Origin: Pseudomonas sp. | GTDB taxonomy: Bacteria; Pseudomonadota; Gammaproteobacteria; Pseudomonadales; Pseudomonadaceae | Assembly (NCBI RefSeq): GCF_030690725.1 | Contig: NZ_JAUYGD010000011.1 | Location: 1-64,000, forward strand | DNA: 64,000 bases | Direction: 5' to 3' | Part shown: piece by piece, positions 30,301 through 45,300 of the stretch | Layout of the letters: each line of letters opens with the position of its first letter | How positions within the stretch are numbered: the stretch's first letter is position 1 | Made by a program: the position numbers and the translations under genes | The notes under the pieces: generated by a model | The model's input: the letters and a program-made list of their open reading frames with translations, nothing else | Databases searched by the model: none | What the model was told of the DNA's origin: nothing

Positions 30301-33300
30301 CGAGACACTGGTCACCGCCTCGTTGCCGAGCAGACCGTTGGCGATAACCGCAACCTTACCCGGCGCGACTGGCACACCAGTGATCACGAAGCTGCCGTCA
30401 TTCTGGCTGATAGCAGTCAAGCCACGGGCATCGACCTGAGCTCCGACAATAGGTTGTCCGTTGCTGTCGAGCACTCGGCCTACCACCGTCGTCAGCGGAT
30501 CCTCGATAAGACTAAAACTATGTTCGCCGCTGCTACCCTGATTGTTATTGGTATCGGTAGCGACCAACTCCAGACGCAGGTTGTCGGCCTCGCCCGGTAG
30601 AGTCATCGCATAAGTAAACGGCGCACTGGTCAGCAAGGCTATCTGAGTGCCATTAAGACGCACCGCGACCTTGGTCACGCGGCCATTGTCCTGCACCATC
30701 GGGGTAATGGTCAGGCGCAGGCCCTTAATCAACGACTGGCCAGGAACAGGCTCCAGCAGTTGCACAAGCGGAGCCTGGGTATCCTTGAGCAGCGGTTCGC
30801 TGTCTTCGTCGTCACGCAAACCGTCGCCGTCAGTATCGGCCTTCAGCGGGTCGGTACCTAGCTGATCGACCTCCACACCATCTTTGAGCGTGTCGCCATC
30901 GGTATCTGGATTATTGATGCCCGTACCCAGAAGGAACTCACGAGCATTGGTCAGGCCATCGTTGTCCTTGTCGAGCAGGCCGTCTGCCGCTTCGCTCGGG
31001 TTGAGGCCCATTTGCAATTCCAGCTGATCTGGTATGCCGTCGCCGTCGGTATCTTTCTTCAGCGGCGAGGAGGCTGGAATATTGCTGACCTCAGCACCAT
31101 CGGACAGGCCATCGCCGTCAGTATCCGGGTTCAGCGGATCGGTACGGTGAGTGAGCACCTCGCTGCCATCGGACAGTCCGTCGCCATCGCTGTCGGCGAC
31201 GCGCAGCTTAGTGCCCTGTTGCGCTTCCTGGAAATTGCTCAGGCCATCGCCATCGAAATCTTCGGCACCATCCTCGATGCCATTGCCATTGGTATCGCGC
31301 AGGGCCGGGTCTAGGCCCTGGGTTTCCAACTCCAGTTTGTTGTTCAGGCCATCGCCATCGAAATCGCCTAGCGGATCGAACACCTGCAATAGCAGGCTGT
31401 TGCCCATGACTACCGGCTTCGTCGGCGTACCGGCAATGGTGCCACTGAGGTTCAAAGGCAGCAGGTCACCGTCAGCGATCTGGTTGTCCGGCTGACTGAA
31501 GAACGTCGGCACGACAAGCTGACGAGCCGGGCTGTAATACCAGTTGAAGCCCAGACTCTGGCCACCCAGTTCCGCTCGACCAGTGCTGACACTTGGCCAA
31601 TACACATCGCTGTTGCTGGCCATCAATACCGGTACGCTGTAGGTCTGGCCGACCAGCAGTTTGACCGGGCTCACCGCGCTGAACAGTGCATGGGGAGCGC
31701 AGATTTCGCTGCCTTGTTCGCGCACTTCGTCATCGCGGGCAATGCCACGCAAACCTGAGCCAGTGGTGTCGTAGCGGTAGCAACGCCCTAGCACCAGTGC
31801 CTGTTGCGGTACGAAACTCAGGGTGCGGCCATCGGCGCTCAGGCTGGCGGTGCCGGCTCGAACGGTATTGCCTTCGAAGAACTTCAGCGCATCGCCACTT
31901 TCCAGACGAACCGGCTCGTCGAATTCGAAATGAGCACGTAACTGAGTGCCTTCGCGGGCCTCGATCACGCTGCTGATGATTTCCGGCGGCTGCACGGTAA
32001 AGCTGATACGGAACTGGCTGCTCAGATCCAGTTGCGGCATGGCTTCGATAGGGCCAGCCAAGCTGAGGGTGACTTCTTCGAAAGTGTCGTCGTTAACAGC
32101 CAGCCAAGCTTGGCCCTGCACCAGATTGATCGCTGCCTCGCCTGCCTGGCCGTTGATCACCGCAGCACCTGTGGCCCGCGCGATAACAGCCAGGTTCGCC
32201 GGCTTACCATCGATTTGGCTGATGCGGTTGCCAAAACGATCCTGCAACATGATTTGCAGACGTACATCCTGTTTCACGCCGCGCGCCAGTACTGCGCCCT
32301 CTTCCTGTACCCGGCCCTGGTCATTGAGTAGGCGCAGGTGGCTGGCCGGCGCTGGAAGTACCGTCAGGGGCAGAGTGGAAACGGTATGGATATAGCCGCG
32401 GCTGTCATAGGTGTAACGGATGGTATTGCCAGCGCTGCTTAGCGGCAGGGTGAACTGGCCGACCTTCTCGCCAGCCTGCAGATTGAATTGCGCCCGACCA
32501 TCTTTAAGCGTGATTTGAACATGCTCGACGGTCTGGCCATTCAGGGTGGTGCTGCCAATGTTGATCCCAGCGCCCGGCTGTACATGGAAGTCGGCTGCTG
32601 GCAGCGTCAAGGCCAGTATGCTGGTCTGATCGAGGCTGATGTTATTCAGCAGCAAATCCTGCGCCTGCACTGTCAGGCTGACAGTGTCGCCAGCAGCGAC
32701 GGGCGGCAGATGGCTGAGTAGCAGATGACGAGTTGGCCCCGGCAATATGCTCAGGTTCTTCTCGGCACGTGCAATCTGGCTGAACTGCGGTAGATCGGCC
32801 CATAGCTGGTAATCACCCGCCACCCGATCAGCGTTGAAGGTCAGGCTGGCATAGCCATTGACATCGCTGGTGCTATTGCCGAGCGAGGTTACATAGCCAT
32901 CGCTAAGGCGACGAACACGCCATTGCACCATTTGCTCCGGCACCGCACGTGAAGCGGCATCCAGCACTTGCACGCGATAGACGGGGCGTTCCTGAACACG
33001 GGTCTGTTCCGGATTGTCGCTGCCTTGCAGTTGCTGGAAACGCACCAAGTTAGGCGGCTGGTTCAACGCAATACTGAAGTCACGGCTAACGGTCTGGCCG
33101 ATGCGGTCGGTCAGTTCAACCTGCAGGCGGAACAGGTCGCCCGGCAATGCAGTGTCCGGCATGCGCAGATCACGGCTGATATTGTTCGAGTAGCCGTTAT
33201 TGCCGCAATAGAAGTTACCGTTGCTGGCTCGCAAGCAATTGAATAGTTCCTGAGGCTGATCGCCGACTAGCTGCAAAACACGCAGTGCCAGACTACCGGT

Positions 33301-36300
33301 ATCGTCCACCGCGTTCAGGTTGTTCAGTTGCAGATTGACCAGACCGCCATAAACCGCCCGTGCGGGCAAATTCACCTGCATCAACTGAGCATCAGGCGCC
33401 TTATCGCGTGTCACTTTGATTGAAACCGGCTGCGCCTCGCTAACCTGATCGCGGCTATCGATCACCTTGACTAGGAGCAGCTGAGTCAGGCTAGTAGCGA
33501 CACGCTCGTTACGACGATCCTTGACCGTGAAGGTATGTGCATTGAGTTGCTTCTGGTTGAACGAATAGCTATCCGTGAAGCCGTTCCACTGCACCTCAAC
33601 GGCTTTGATAGCGACGTCATCTTCGGCCGTGAGACTGATGTTGTAGCTGCCCTGCTCAACGACCTCAGCAGGTGCTGTAAGGGTGCCGATATTCGGGAAG
33701 GCGTCATCGATCACTAGTACACGCAATTCCGCAGAGGTGAGATTGCCGGCACGGTCGCTTACTTCGAGGGTGAAGACCTGCTCACCTAAAGTGCTTGCAA
33801 CATTCTGGTAGACCAGTTGGTTTTTGCCAAAGGCCACGGCGACCACCTTGCCATTGCGCAATAAGGTCGCTTTATCCAGCGCTCCTTCAGCGTCCGCCAT
33901 CTGCGCCTTCACGGTAAATGGATAGCCACGCACCGCCTTGCTGACATCGGTAAACACCGCTTGCCCTTCATAGGTCAGGCTGGCTGTCGGTGCTTTATTG
34001 TCCTGATGGCGGTAGAAACGCTTGGTTTGCGACTCCGCGCTGTTTCCGAAGACATCCACGGCGCGAACTTTGAGATATTGCCCGCTGAAGCTGGTGTCCA
34101 ACGACAAGTTAGCAAGGAAGGGTTCAGCCCTGCGCAAGGCAATGCGCTGCCAAGGCCCGTTGCTGTTAGCAGAGAGCAGGAACTCGACCTGCGCCAACGG
34201 CTGCTGGCTATCGCTGATTTGAGCGCTAACCACAAGAGGTAATGGCAACCAGGAATGTTCTGCAAGTGTCAGAGCCACATTGAAGGGGTTGGCTACACCG
34301 TCACTAGGCGCCAGGTAAAAATCGCGCGCAGTCGCTTCGCGAACCGTGCCAAAGGCATCTTCGACGCGCACGCCTAAAGCGAAGGTCTGACCCATCGGCA
34401 ACCCTGCCGGCAAACGCAAGCGCGCTTGATTTAGAGCATGCTTAAGCTCGGCCACTGGCTGACCATTGATAGTAAAGGCGACTCCACGAAGGTTTTCCTC
34501 GGGCAAGCCAAGCGCCAGGGAGTCGGACGGATACAACGTGCTGCCAGCCAGAGGGGCCAACGGGGCGACGGATGCACTGCCGATACCATAAGGAAGCTCA
34601 TAGACCCTAACGCCTTGGCTGCCAAAACCCAGCGCCAAACGATTGCGCTCGATAGCCAAAGCCGTAGTGCGCTGGGACAACGGCAATACGCTGCCGTCGA
34701 TCACTTGACCACTAAGCGGCTCCAACGCGGACAGGCTATAGCCCTGCACTTGTGGCTGCTCGACCCAGAGCAACCCTGCAGCCCAATAGAGGCCGGTTAC
34801 CTTAGTATTGCCGAGCAACTGAATGTTCTGCTGTGTACGCAGATCGTAGCGCCATGCGCGCTCGGCCGAGATATAAAACAGCTGCTCGCCGTTAAAGGCC
34901 AATTGACGGGGCTCGCCGCTCAATTGTGCGCTTAGCTCTTGTACCGGCTGCTGGATATCGTCACGCAGATCGACCATAAAGGCTCGACCGCTTTCACTCA
35001 GTACCGCTGCTTGCATGCCGTAAACGGAAAGCTGGCGCAGGTTCTCCTGTGGGCTCACAACAATTTCACGCTTGCTACTAAGCAGTTTCAATGCTGCCAG
35101 ACGCAACGAGCCACCGCTGGCTGCAACTAGGTGCTCGCTGCTAATAGCCAGATCCGTAGCCGCCACCTGGCTGAAGACTGTTTGCGCCGCAAGATTGCTA
35201 CGCGCAAGCGCCATTACTCGCTGTTGCTGCGCCTGCAGAACAAACCAATAATCACCGCCCGCTGCTACTTGAGCTGCAGCTTCGCTAAACGCCTGGCCGG
35301 GATAGAGGGAAGACTGCCAGACACCAGCTGCATCCTGGCGCAACAATTGGGCACCGAAATTATCCGCTGCCAATATCAGCTGCCCATCGAATAGCGTCAG
35401 TCCATCGACCGAACCACGGGTTGCCACGGTTGCACTGCGGCTATCGTACAAAGGCTGATAGCCTGCACTACCCAGCAGCGGCTGCAGAATGCGGCCCTCA
35501 CTACCACCCAACCAGAGCTTGCCTGAGGCCCACTGGGCCAGGCCTGGATTGGTGGCACTAATCGGCCAGGAAGCTATGCGCTCACGCGTTGCTAGATCGA
35601 CCAGCTGAACGCGATCTTTGGACAGTGCAAGCAACTGGCCCGGCAACACGAACAGACGCTCGGCACCGCCGGTCAAGCCGCGAGAGTCGCCCTGTAGATT
35701 GCCGTTCAGTTTCCAAAGCTGTGCATTGGCGTCCGTCAGGTAAATTTGTTCGCCGACGTTGGTCAAACCACGCAAGCCCGTCTGATTGAACGTTGCCAGG
35801 GTCTGTCCAGTTGCGGAAAGCTTCAACAGCTGGTTGCCGGTCAAAACCAGGAACCCGTCACGATAGGCCAGCACTTGCCGGATATCCGCGCCCAAGGTTT
35901 GCTTGCCTGCAGATTTGAGCTGGCTGCCGAGGGCATCGAACCAATAAATGTCGCTACCACTAGCGGCGAGAATGCGCTCGCCCTGCACAGCCAAATGGTT
36001 CAAGGGGGCTGCGACGCCGATCTGGCCGACAACGCTCATCTCATCCTGCGGATCGAGCAGGCTAAGCCCGAAGCCCTTGACGCTAACCAGCAGATAGTTA
36101 TGTAAGTGATCCATTGCCGCGATAACGCCCGGCAAGCGTTTGCGCAAGCCTTGGGCATCATGCAGTTCGACATCACGCGACAGCCAGTAGCTGCCCACAC
36201 GAGGCAGGAACACATCGAACGCTAGGCGCTGCGCAGCACTCTGCAAAGACCAGGCATCAACCACGCGAGCTTGCCAACGCTGCTCATGCCGATTGCCCAG

Positions 36301-39300
36301 CTCATCGCTGAGCAAAGCCCGTACGTGCAACTGTGCCAGCCCTGCAGGCAAACGTAGGTTGAGCTGATCGGTGCCGCTAGCGAGCAGTTGATCGTTCTCA
36401 TCCAAGGCTTCCAGTGTCAAACGATAGCCTGCGGGGTCGGCACCGCTCAAACGCAGCTCGACAAGGCTTTCGGCGTACAGTTGGCTTGGTAAACCACTCA
36501 GTGAGAACTGCGGCAGTTGCTGCACCGGCACCACACGCAGGTTGAGCTGCTGCTCGCTGTAGCGGAAATCGCCAGGGAAGTAGGCACGAGCACGCAGTAC
36601 CAGGCTTTCCTGTACCGACACCTGTGGTAGGCGCAGGCTGAACTGGCCTTGCTGGCCACTGCTGAGTACACGCGCCAATACCGTACCGTTGAAGCTACGC
36701 AGCTCGACTTCCACCCATGCCGGCGCCTCGTCAACCTGGTAGCCCAGAGTTAAAGCACTGCCCTCGGCGAATATCTGATTATTGCCTGCGCCACTCAGAG
36801 TCAGTGCAGCCAACTGCTGGTTCGGCTTGCTGTGCAAGATCAGCTCACGCGCACCAGCCGCATCCTGCCACTGGTAACGGGTATCACCGGTTTCCGGCAG
36901 GTCGAGCCAATAGAAACCTTTCAGCAGACCAGCTACCCCAGCCAGCGCGACATCATTGCGCTGCAATTGTGCGCCTTCGGCAACGCTGCCGACCGGGAAA
37001 GCCGCCGTCAATGGCAAACGCGCACCGGCACTAAGTACTGCGGCAGTATCCAGGCTCAGTTGGGCTGCCTGGGCAATAGCTGCAGGCACACTGAGTTCTA
37101 AGGTCTGTTCACCGGCATGATCCTGGACCCGCAAATGCAGGTTTTCTGGGGCATTAGCCAGCAGCCAGGCACGGCCATGCGGGAAGCTCTCGCCCAGATA
37201 GGCATCCAGTTCGCCCTGATACCACATTGCTTGAGCGGGCAGCGGATGCCCTTCGGCGTCGCGCAGGCTCACATCGGCCAAGCCCAAAGCCGACTCTGCA
37301 GATGCAGGCAAACCGCCGATCAGAACACCGAATGGCAGACGCTTGATAGTCGCGGTCAGCGCAGCACGCTCAGGTTCAGCCACCTGCAAAGGCTCAACAA
37401 CCAATTGCTGGGTATCGTCATGGCGCTGCAGGGAGAACAGCTTACCGGCAGCGAAAGTCAGGGATTGATAATTGCCAGGCAGTGCGCCAAGACGCTCCAC
37501 GCCGCGCCAAACCTGCCAGCTATCGCCGTATGATTCCTCACTGACCCGCAGCCACGTCAACTCACCATCGAAACGAGCTCCGCCAACCTTGCCGAGCAGC
37601 GGCAGGGTTGTAGCTTCGGCCAGACTCCACCCCTCAGCAGTATGCTGCAGGCTGTGTTGCTCGGCCGCCGCCGCGGTCCAGCTGAGTAGTCGATCACCTT
37701 GCAGAACAAAGCCGAGGCGGCTTGGCAGTGCTAGCTTGGCAACACGACGCAGCAGCGGTAGCTCCTGGTCGTCAAGCTGCAGCAGCTCCAGACCCGCAGT
37801 AGTCAACACAGCCAGACGTTGATCATCCGCCTGAACCTGGAGAATTTCGTCATCCAGGCTAAGACCTACCAGTTCCGCGAAGCCCTGAGCACTCACAGCG
37901 AACCCGGATATCTGCTGGCCGTGACGAACGAACAGCAGATCGCCGCTGGCACCGACCAGCGTACCTGCCGTACTGCGCTCCACTGCGGCCTGCCAAGCCC
38001 CATCCTGCCAACGCCAGAAACGCAGGAAGTCGTCGCCATCACGACGAATTTGCGCGGCCAAGCCTGTGCCACTAAAGAACAATTGGCGCACGCGACCACT
38101 GTCACGGCCTTCCAGCAATCCATCCAGGGTATTCAGGCGATAGCCGTCGCTGCTACGGTTTTCGACCCAGGCGAGTGCCTGTGGATGCCCTGGCAAAGCG
38201 GTAAGCCGTGCTGCGCTATAGCCCTTTTCGATGCTGTCGCGACGAGTTTCCGCTTGTAAATAAGCAAGTTTGTTCAGGCTATGGGTAGCCGTCTTCTCGT
38301 GGCCGGAACGATCACGCAAGGTCGCATCCAAACGCAACCCAGCACCATCGAAGCGGCTATTCCATACTTGCCGTACCGGGCTAAAGAGCAGCTGTGCTGG
38401 AGTAGCCGTGTCGTTGGGATCGAACAGGTCGATGCTCGAGCTATTGCTGAAGTCCAGCATGGTCACCGGAGGTGGTGCATCTACCCAAAGCTGAGTACCA
38501 GACAGCAAGGTCTGCGCTGGCTGCAGGCTCAGCGTCGCGTCTTCGTCGATGCCCTGATCGCTGCGCAGGTTGAGAATTTTCTGGGTACGCAAGGTCTGAC
38601 TTTCCCACTCAGCCTGAAGGCGTACGACTAGCACCCCATCGCTGCTTACCTGCGGTACAGCCACATCCAGTTCAATATATTCGTCGTCATTGGCCGCGCG
38701 ACTGAGCATGCGCGGTGCCGGGTTAGCCGGATTCTGCGGATCGCCGCCAACATCCAGATGCAACGTGGCCTGTTGCAATTGACGCAGAAGTACGCGGACG
38801 GCAATGGACTCGCCACCCTGCACGGTTTGGCCATCGTCCGGGCTGAGAATGCTCAGCTCAGGTGCACCTTTCTTAGCGTCATAAGGAAGCAGCGTGATAC
38901 TCGCCGGCTGGCTGCGCAGCCCGTTGAGATCCACTGCGCGGGCGCTGATATGCAGCGGCTCGCTGGCGTCAGCAGCGACAGGTACGCGCAAACGGCTTGG
39001 ATCAGCCAGCCGCTGGCAGGCTTGGATATCAGTGAATGGATCTGCTGCCTGACTATTGATACAAGCCTCGACATAGTCGATGCCATAACGATCAGAGCTG
39101 CGCAGCACGACGTCGGTGGTTTCACCGCGTGGCACGAACTCACCATCCAATGGCGCGATAATCGCCAATTGCGGTGGCGTCTGATCAGCCACCAGATCGT
39201 AATGCCCCTGAAAATACTGGTATCCGGAGCCATTCAGGCCAATGCCAGCTCGCAGTTCGGTCGTTAACGGATAAGGCGCTTGCGGGCTGCCAGGCAAGTC

Positions 39301-42300
39301 ACGCAGACGAGGGTGCGCTTGCTCGACGCTGACCCAACCACTTTGCCGGTCGAGTATCGCGGCAACGTAGCGACCATCCTGCAGACGAATTTCAGTGCTA
39401 CGAATCTGATCCAGATCACCTTCCAGCTGAAAGCGCAGCTGAGCAGAGGTACTTTCCTCAACCGGCGTTGGCTGAGTAACAAACTGCTGCAGGCGTAGGC
39501 TCGGCGCACTGACTTGTGCATCGAAACGGCGCTCACTGTTATTCGTGCCGTCGCTTGCACGCAGTAACAAGCTAAAGCCTTGGTATTCGCCGCGTAGGTC
39601 AAGGGTAAAGTCGCGGGATGAAGGAATAGCGACCCAGTCGGTCTGGTAGGTTTTGCCACCATCGGCGGATAGTCGATAGAAAAACTTCAGCTTGTCCACA
39701 GGCTGCATATTGTCTTCAGCGGCAACGCTGAAGTCATAACGGCTACCAACCTTCAATTGAGTCGCTATCGACAGAGGCTGCCCAACTGGTTTTAACACCA
39801 CGCTCAGCGAGTCGGCACGCGGCGGCAAGCGGTCATCGGCTGTGTAACTACCCACATAGTTACCGCCCTGGATGGACTCACCGAAAGCACTATTACCCGC
39901 GGCGTCACGAATGCCTTTCAAGATCACTTCATAGATGGCGTTAGGCTCAAGAACTGCATCGCCGCGCAAGCGCAGTTCTATGCGATTACCCAGGCTGACC
40001 GGCGCAATAAAACGAGCACTAATGTCCTCCTTTGGTTGCGCATGGGTTTCATAATCCCTGAACACCTTGAGCACGCTGTAACTCTCGACGCTAAGCGGCG
40101 AGCTGGATTCCAGAATCAGCGGATTGAAGGCGTCCAGTGACCTGATCACACGCACCTTAGGCGGTGTGTCATCAATCACAGTCAGCCATTGTCCTGACTG
40201 GCTATCTATGCGCTCGCCGCTGGATTCGCGTACCAGGCTGATTTGGTACTGCCAACCGGCCTGACTTGGTGGTGTCACGAAGTTCAGGCCAGTATCTGTC
40301 AGGGTAAAGTCAACGCGATTGCCGGCATTGGGTTGGATGCCCTGCGCGGCCGGATACCAGTGCAGACTAAGACCTTCCGAGATCCCTTGGGCGGTGATCT
40401 GTACCGCCGTACCACCACTGTCGCTGACCTGACTATTGTTCACCTTGCTGGACAGCACGCTCTCGATAACCAGTGGCGCAGAAACTGCCAAAGCCGTCGG
40501 CAAGATTGCACGCAGCTGACCGTAGCGGGCCTGTACCGTATACAACTGCGGTTGGTCGAGCTGTAGGGAGAAGCTCAGTTGATCGCCCACAGCGTTGACC
40601 TGGAATTGCTCAGGGTTCAACACTCGTTCGCCAACCTGTAGCTCATCGATAAGCTGCAACTGACGGCCGCGCAACACATAGGTGCGCATCTCCCCAGCAA
40701 GACTGCGGTTGGGTTGCAAGGCATCGAGGCGTACCAATGCAGCCCCGAAGAAATCAGCCCCATCTACTAGCCACGGCAAGTCGAAATTCACCTCCGCCCC
40801 TTGCAGCCAGTTAAGGGGCGGTTGGGCAATGGCCAGGCGATACAATCCTGCAGGTTCGAACACCGGATGCTGGGGAACCACACGCAACTCAGCGCCCAAA
40901 GCTTGGGAATTACTGGCAATTTCGGACCCGGAAAGCTCAGTCAAAACGGCGCTAGCCGACTGCCAAGCATAAGCGGGACCGGTCAGACCAAATGCCAGCG
41001 TTTCATCGGCGGCCGCCAAAACCCCGGGCTTCATCGCCCAGGTATTGTTCATCGGCAAGGCAGCGTTGGAATAGCTGGCGCCAACACGCCACTCCAGCAG
41101 ATTGCCGTTCAACTCCAGTTGGTCGACCTTATTTCCTACAGGGATGCTAGCTATTAGTCGGCGAGCCAACGTCTGCGGCTTGCTCATGTCGAGATCAAAT
41201 ATCTGCATCTCGCTGCCCGAATGCCAAGCCAGCAATTCACCCTGCACCGCTATTTTGCTAATAGTCGAGAATGGCAGGGCGAGGTCGCCGAGCAGTGGTT
41301 CGCCACGGCCACGCAACAACGCGGCGCGCTGGAGTATCTGTAATGTATCGCCGCCCTGCAGGTACACACGGCTGCCATCCAACCAAAGGCGCTGAACCGC
41401 AGATAGCCCATGATTGTGGCGACTAATCACCTGCTCAGGAGCACGTGCGCTACGCACCTCCAGATAATCCTTGTACAGCAGATAGATTGCGCGACTATCC
41501 AGCGCCACCCCTACCAGATTGGCTGGAGTTTCCAGGGTCAATTCCTGCAATTCGGGACCCTGTACCTGGCCAACGAATACTCGCTCTGCGGCCTTGGTTA
41601 ATAACAAGTCACCGCCCAGGCTTAGGCTCTGATAATCGATCTTGCGGCTATTGGGCAGCGGCGCGAGCGCGCGAGGGGCATAGAGGTTGCTCAGGTCATA
41701 GACCTGCAACTGAGCGTTTTTGTCGAGCAGCGCAGCATACCCTTCACCCAAAGCGATATCGCGGATGTCGAATGCGCTTGTCCACTTAGCCAAAAATTGC
41801 GGCTTGTTGCTGTCCCGCAGACTGAATAGCTGCACATCTCGCGCACTTGCGGTCATCAATAGATCGGCGTACCGACGGAAATGGTTGGCCCCAGTGAGCT
41901 GTTGCTGCCCCGGCAATTCGATGCGCATGCTGCTGTCGCGTGCGGTATCGCTGGCGAACCCTTGGTTACTGACCTCTATGCGCAACGTGCCCAGGGTGTC
42001 ATCCGGCACCACGAAGCTAAGAAGGTCGGCACGCTCCAAACGCACATCTGCAAGCAAACGCTCATTCACCCGTATCTGAGTCGCTTCGCCAAAGCCACGG
42101 CCTTGCAGGCCGATGAACTCGCCGGCGTTGAAGGTAAAGCGCTTATTGCTGGAAGACAGTGCTCCATTAAGGCGATTGTATTCGCCCGACTTGTCGATTT
42201 GTGGATCTGCCACATAGGTCATCGCCGCAGCTTGGAAGCTCTCCTGCCCGCCTTGACGCAGGCGCAGGCCGACCAGCAAGTTACCGTTTGGCGACGCAGC

Positions 42301-45300
42301 CAAACCAGGGATACGGAAGCGTAACTCGTACTCGTCGCGGTAAAGGATATCGCTGGCCGGGACGCGCAAGCCTCCCACTTCGATGATCAGGTTCTCTCCG
42401 AAACCACGGCCGCGCAGGGTAGCCTCGCTGCCACCGCGCCAACTGGACTGCCGCGGGCTCAAACTGTCGAGTTCGAGCTTGGCTTCGCTATCGGCGATAA
42501 AACGGAAACGGTAGTCATGGCCCAGCGTGCGCTTCTGTTGGTCGCGCAAGCCACCCGCCAACACCACTTCATATTGCTTACCGGGGGTTAGCGCATTCGG
42601 ACGGATCACCAGGCGGCCTACACCTACCTGTGCGACCTGGCTTGGGATTGCCACTCCGTCGAGGCGCAGCTGGATCAGTTCGCTTCCGTGGTCGCGCAAC
42701 TGTTGATTGTCCAGCAGGCGGTTGAACTGCACTTCAATCGCCCCATCGCGCGGCAAGCGACCGGAAGGACGAGGACTCTGGGAAAGAACTGCCAAATTCT
42801 GATAGGCCAAGGTGTTCAAGCTACCACCCAGCTGGTTGCCTGCGCTGAGGCTCTCCAGCGGATTTTCGGTCGGCTCGCCGTTGACGAAAACGAAGGAGCT
42901 ACCGGCATAAAGAGCCTGGCTACCGAGCGACAGACTGGTCACATTGCCCAAGACGCTGAAGTAGTCACGCAGCGCGATGTTCTCGCGCACCTGGCCGTTG
43001 AGCCAAGGCGAAATGTCGAACAATTGCACGTCACCCTGGCCGCCCGCTACATACAGCGTTTGCCCGGCAAGCTGCAATTGGCCCGCAAACAGATCGCCAC
43101 TGCTAACCAAATAGGCCAGCTTCAGATCGGCCACCGGGCTGGCACTGGTATCACTGTCGATACCGAACAATTGCACGGTGGCGCTGCTACCGCTGGAGAC
43201 CAGCAGTTGTTCCGGCAGCACCAGTATGTCTTCCGGCACGAAGGAGTTACCGGCCACGTCACGGGTATTTACCCGACGCTGCACTCGGTATTCACCGCTG
43301 GAAAGTTCTATTTCAACCAGTTGCCGTTGCTGCGGCAACGTTATCCACAAGCTTGAGCCGGCGAGGCGCAGACGACTCGGCACGCCGCCCAAACGCGTGA
43401 TATCGAGCAAACCAAGATCGATTAGTTTCAGCTCTGAGGTCAAACGATAGAGGCGGATACCCTGTTGGTAAGCTACATAAATAAGCCCATCGCCGCTGGC
43501 CAAGGCATTGATGTCGGCGGGCATGTCCAGCTCGGTGATGCGCTCAGGCTCTGCCGGCAGGGTCAGATCGAACTGCAGTAACTTGCGCCCACCGGCAATG
43601 AATAACTGCTGCTCGGTAATGGTCATATCGACGAAGCCACGGGGCGACAGTCCGTTCTGCGCCTCGTAGTGGTAATACTTCTCGGTATCGAGGAACTGCT
43701 TGGTGACTATAACTGGGTGAACCGGATCGGTAATGTCAGCGACTATCAGTCGTGCGTCCTTGCTGGTGATACGCGACACACGCCCCTGCAGGTCGACCTT
43801 GTCGAAACTGCCGCCGGTAATCACATAAAGCAATTGCGATTCGGCATTATCCAAGCGGGTGATTGCAGAAATAGGGCTAGCCACTTCTGATGGCAGGTTG
43901 ACCGAGCCTGTAGGTACACCAGTGTAGAAATACTCCACCGGCGCTTCACTTTGCTCACCAGGGAACAGTTGACTGGTAACCGTAACCTTGGCTTTACCGA
44001 AGCTACCCGCAGGCGCGCGCACCTCGATACGGTTACTGCTAAGCACTTTAAGGTCACCCGCCAAAGCACCGGCGAATCGCACTTGCATATAGTGGTTGAA
44101 ACCACGGCCATACAGCGTGATCAGGTTGCCGCCCTGAGGCGGACCGGTTTTTGGCTGTAGATCGTCGATCTCGATTTGCGGCAGGATCGTCATGGCGCCC
44201 TGGCGGATATAGGCCAAGTTCTGATCAAGACGCTCGACCTTGACCGGCAAGGTCGCGCTAATACCATTCAACTGGAGGTCGGGTACTTGCACGCGCACTT
44301 CTGTGTCGCTGACGCTCACCAGCTGTGCGGGCTGCAGGCGAGTTTCGCCGATCCATACGGCTATTTGTTCAGGCGCGATGCCAAAGCCGGTACCGCGGAT
44401 CAGCGCTTGCTCACCACCCGCAGCATGGAAATAGTGCAAACCGGCCACACCCTCGGCTTCGCGCTGTACCTGGCTAATCTGCGGGCGCACACCTGTACGG
44501 CGCTCTAGTTGCAGCAAGAACGCTTTACGCAAGGTATGCCCTTGCAAATCCATCAACCCCTGGCTGACTTCAATATGCAGTTCGCCTTGATAGTCACCCT
44601 TGAAACGTAACTCGATAAAACCGCCACGCAGAGTATTGCTACCCGCCATCTCGTAGGCGGAAGCATCCAGCGGCTGGCCTTGGCCATCAAGCACACGGAC
44701 AGCTTGGGCCAAGTGCGTGGCGTCGCTGTTGATCAGGTTATTGAAGGCAATCTTTACCACCTCATTGAGGCCAATAACCGCACCAGTACCTGGAGTAGAA
44801 GAGGTCACTGCGAGATGCGGCTGGATATTGATTTCAACACCCGTGCCATTGCCCTGCATGATCTGGCCGCCCATACCCAACAGTTCACCGCTGCTGGTCT
44901 GGTTCTGCCAGTAAATGGTTTCGTATTCACCTTGCGCATCGACTTCTAGCAGCAGGTAGCGATTGCCAGTCCCGACGCTGATCAGCCCTTGCTGAACCTG
45001 CATGGTCGGCAGGCTGAGAGCTGCGCTTACGGAATCGGTAGTGACGGTGCCGCGCTCGATTGCCTGGACGCGGTAGTCGAGCTGCTCGCCAAACTCCTTA
45101 AACGTGGCCAAATACAGCTGCTTATTGCGCAGGAAAAGCACATATAGCTCGCCGTTCAGCCACTGCAGATCCACAGGCGCACCCAACAGATCCGCACGCA
45201 GGCTGCCATCAAATGGGATGCTTGGCAGTGGCGCCTGGGCGCCCAACTCATTTCGACCCAGTGGCAGGAATCGCACATAACCTGTACCCAGGTCATTTGC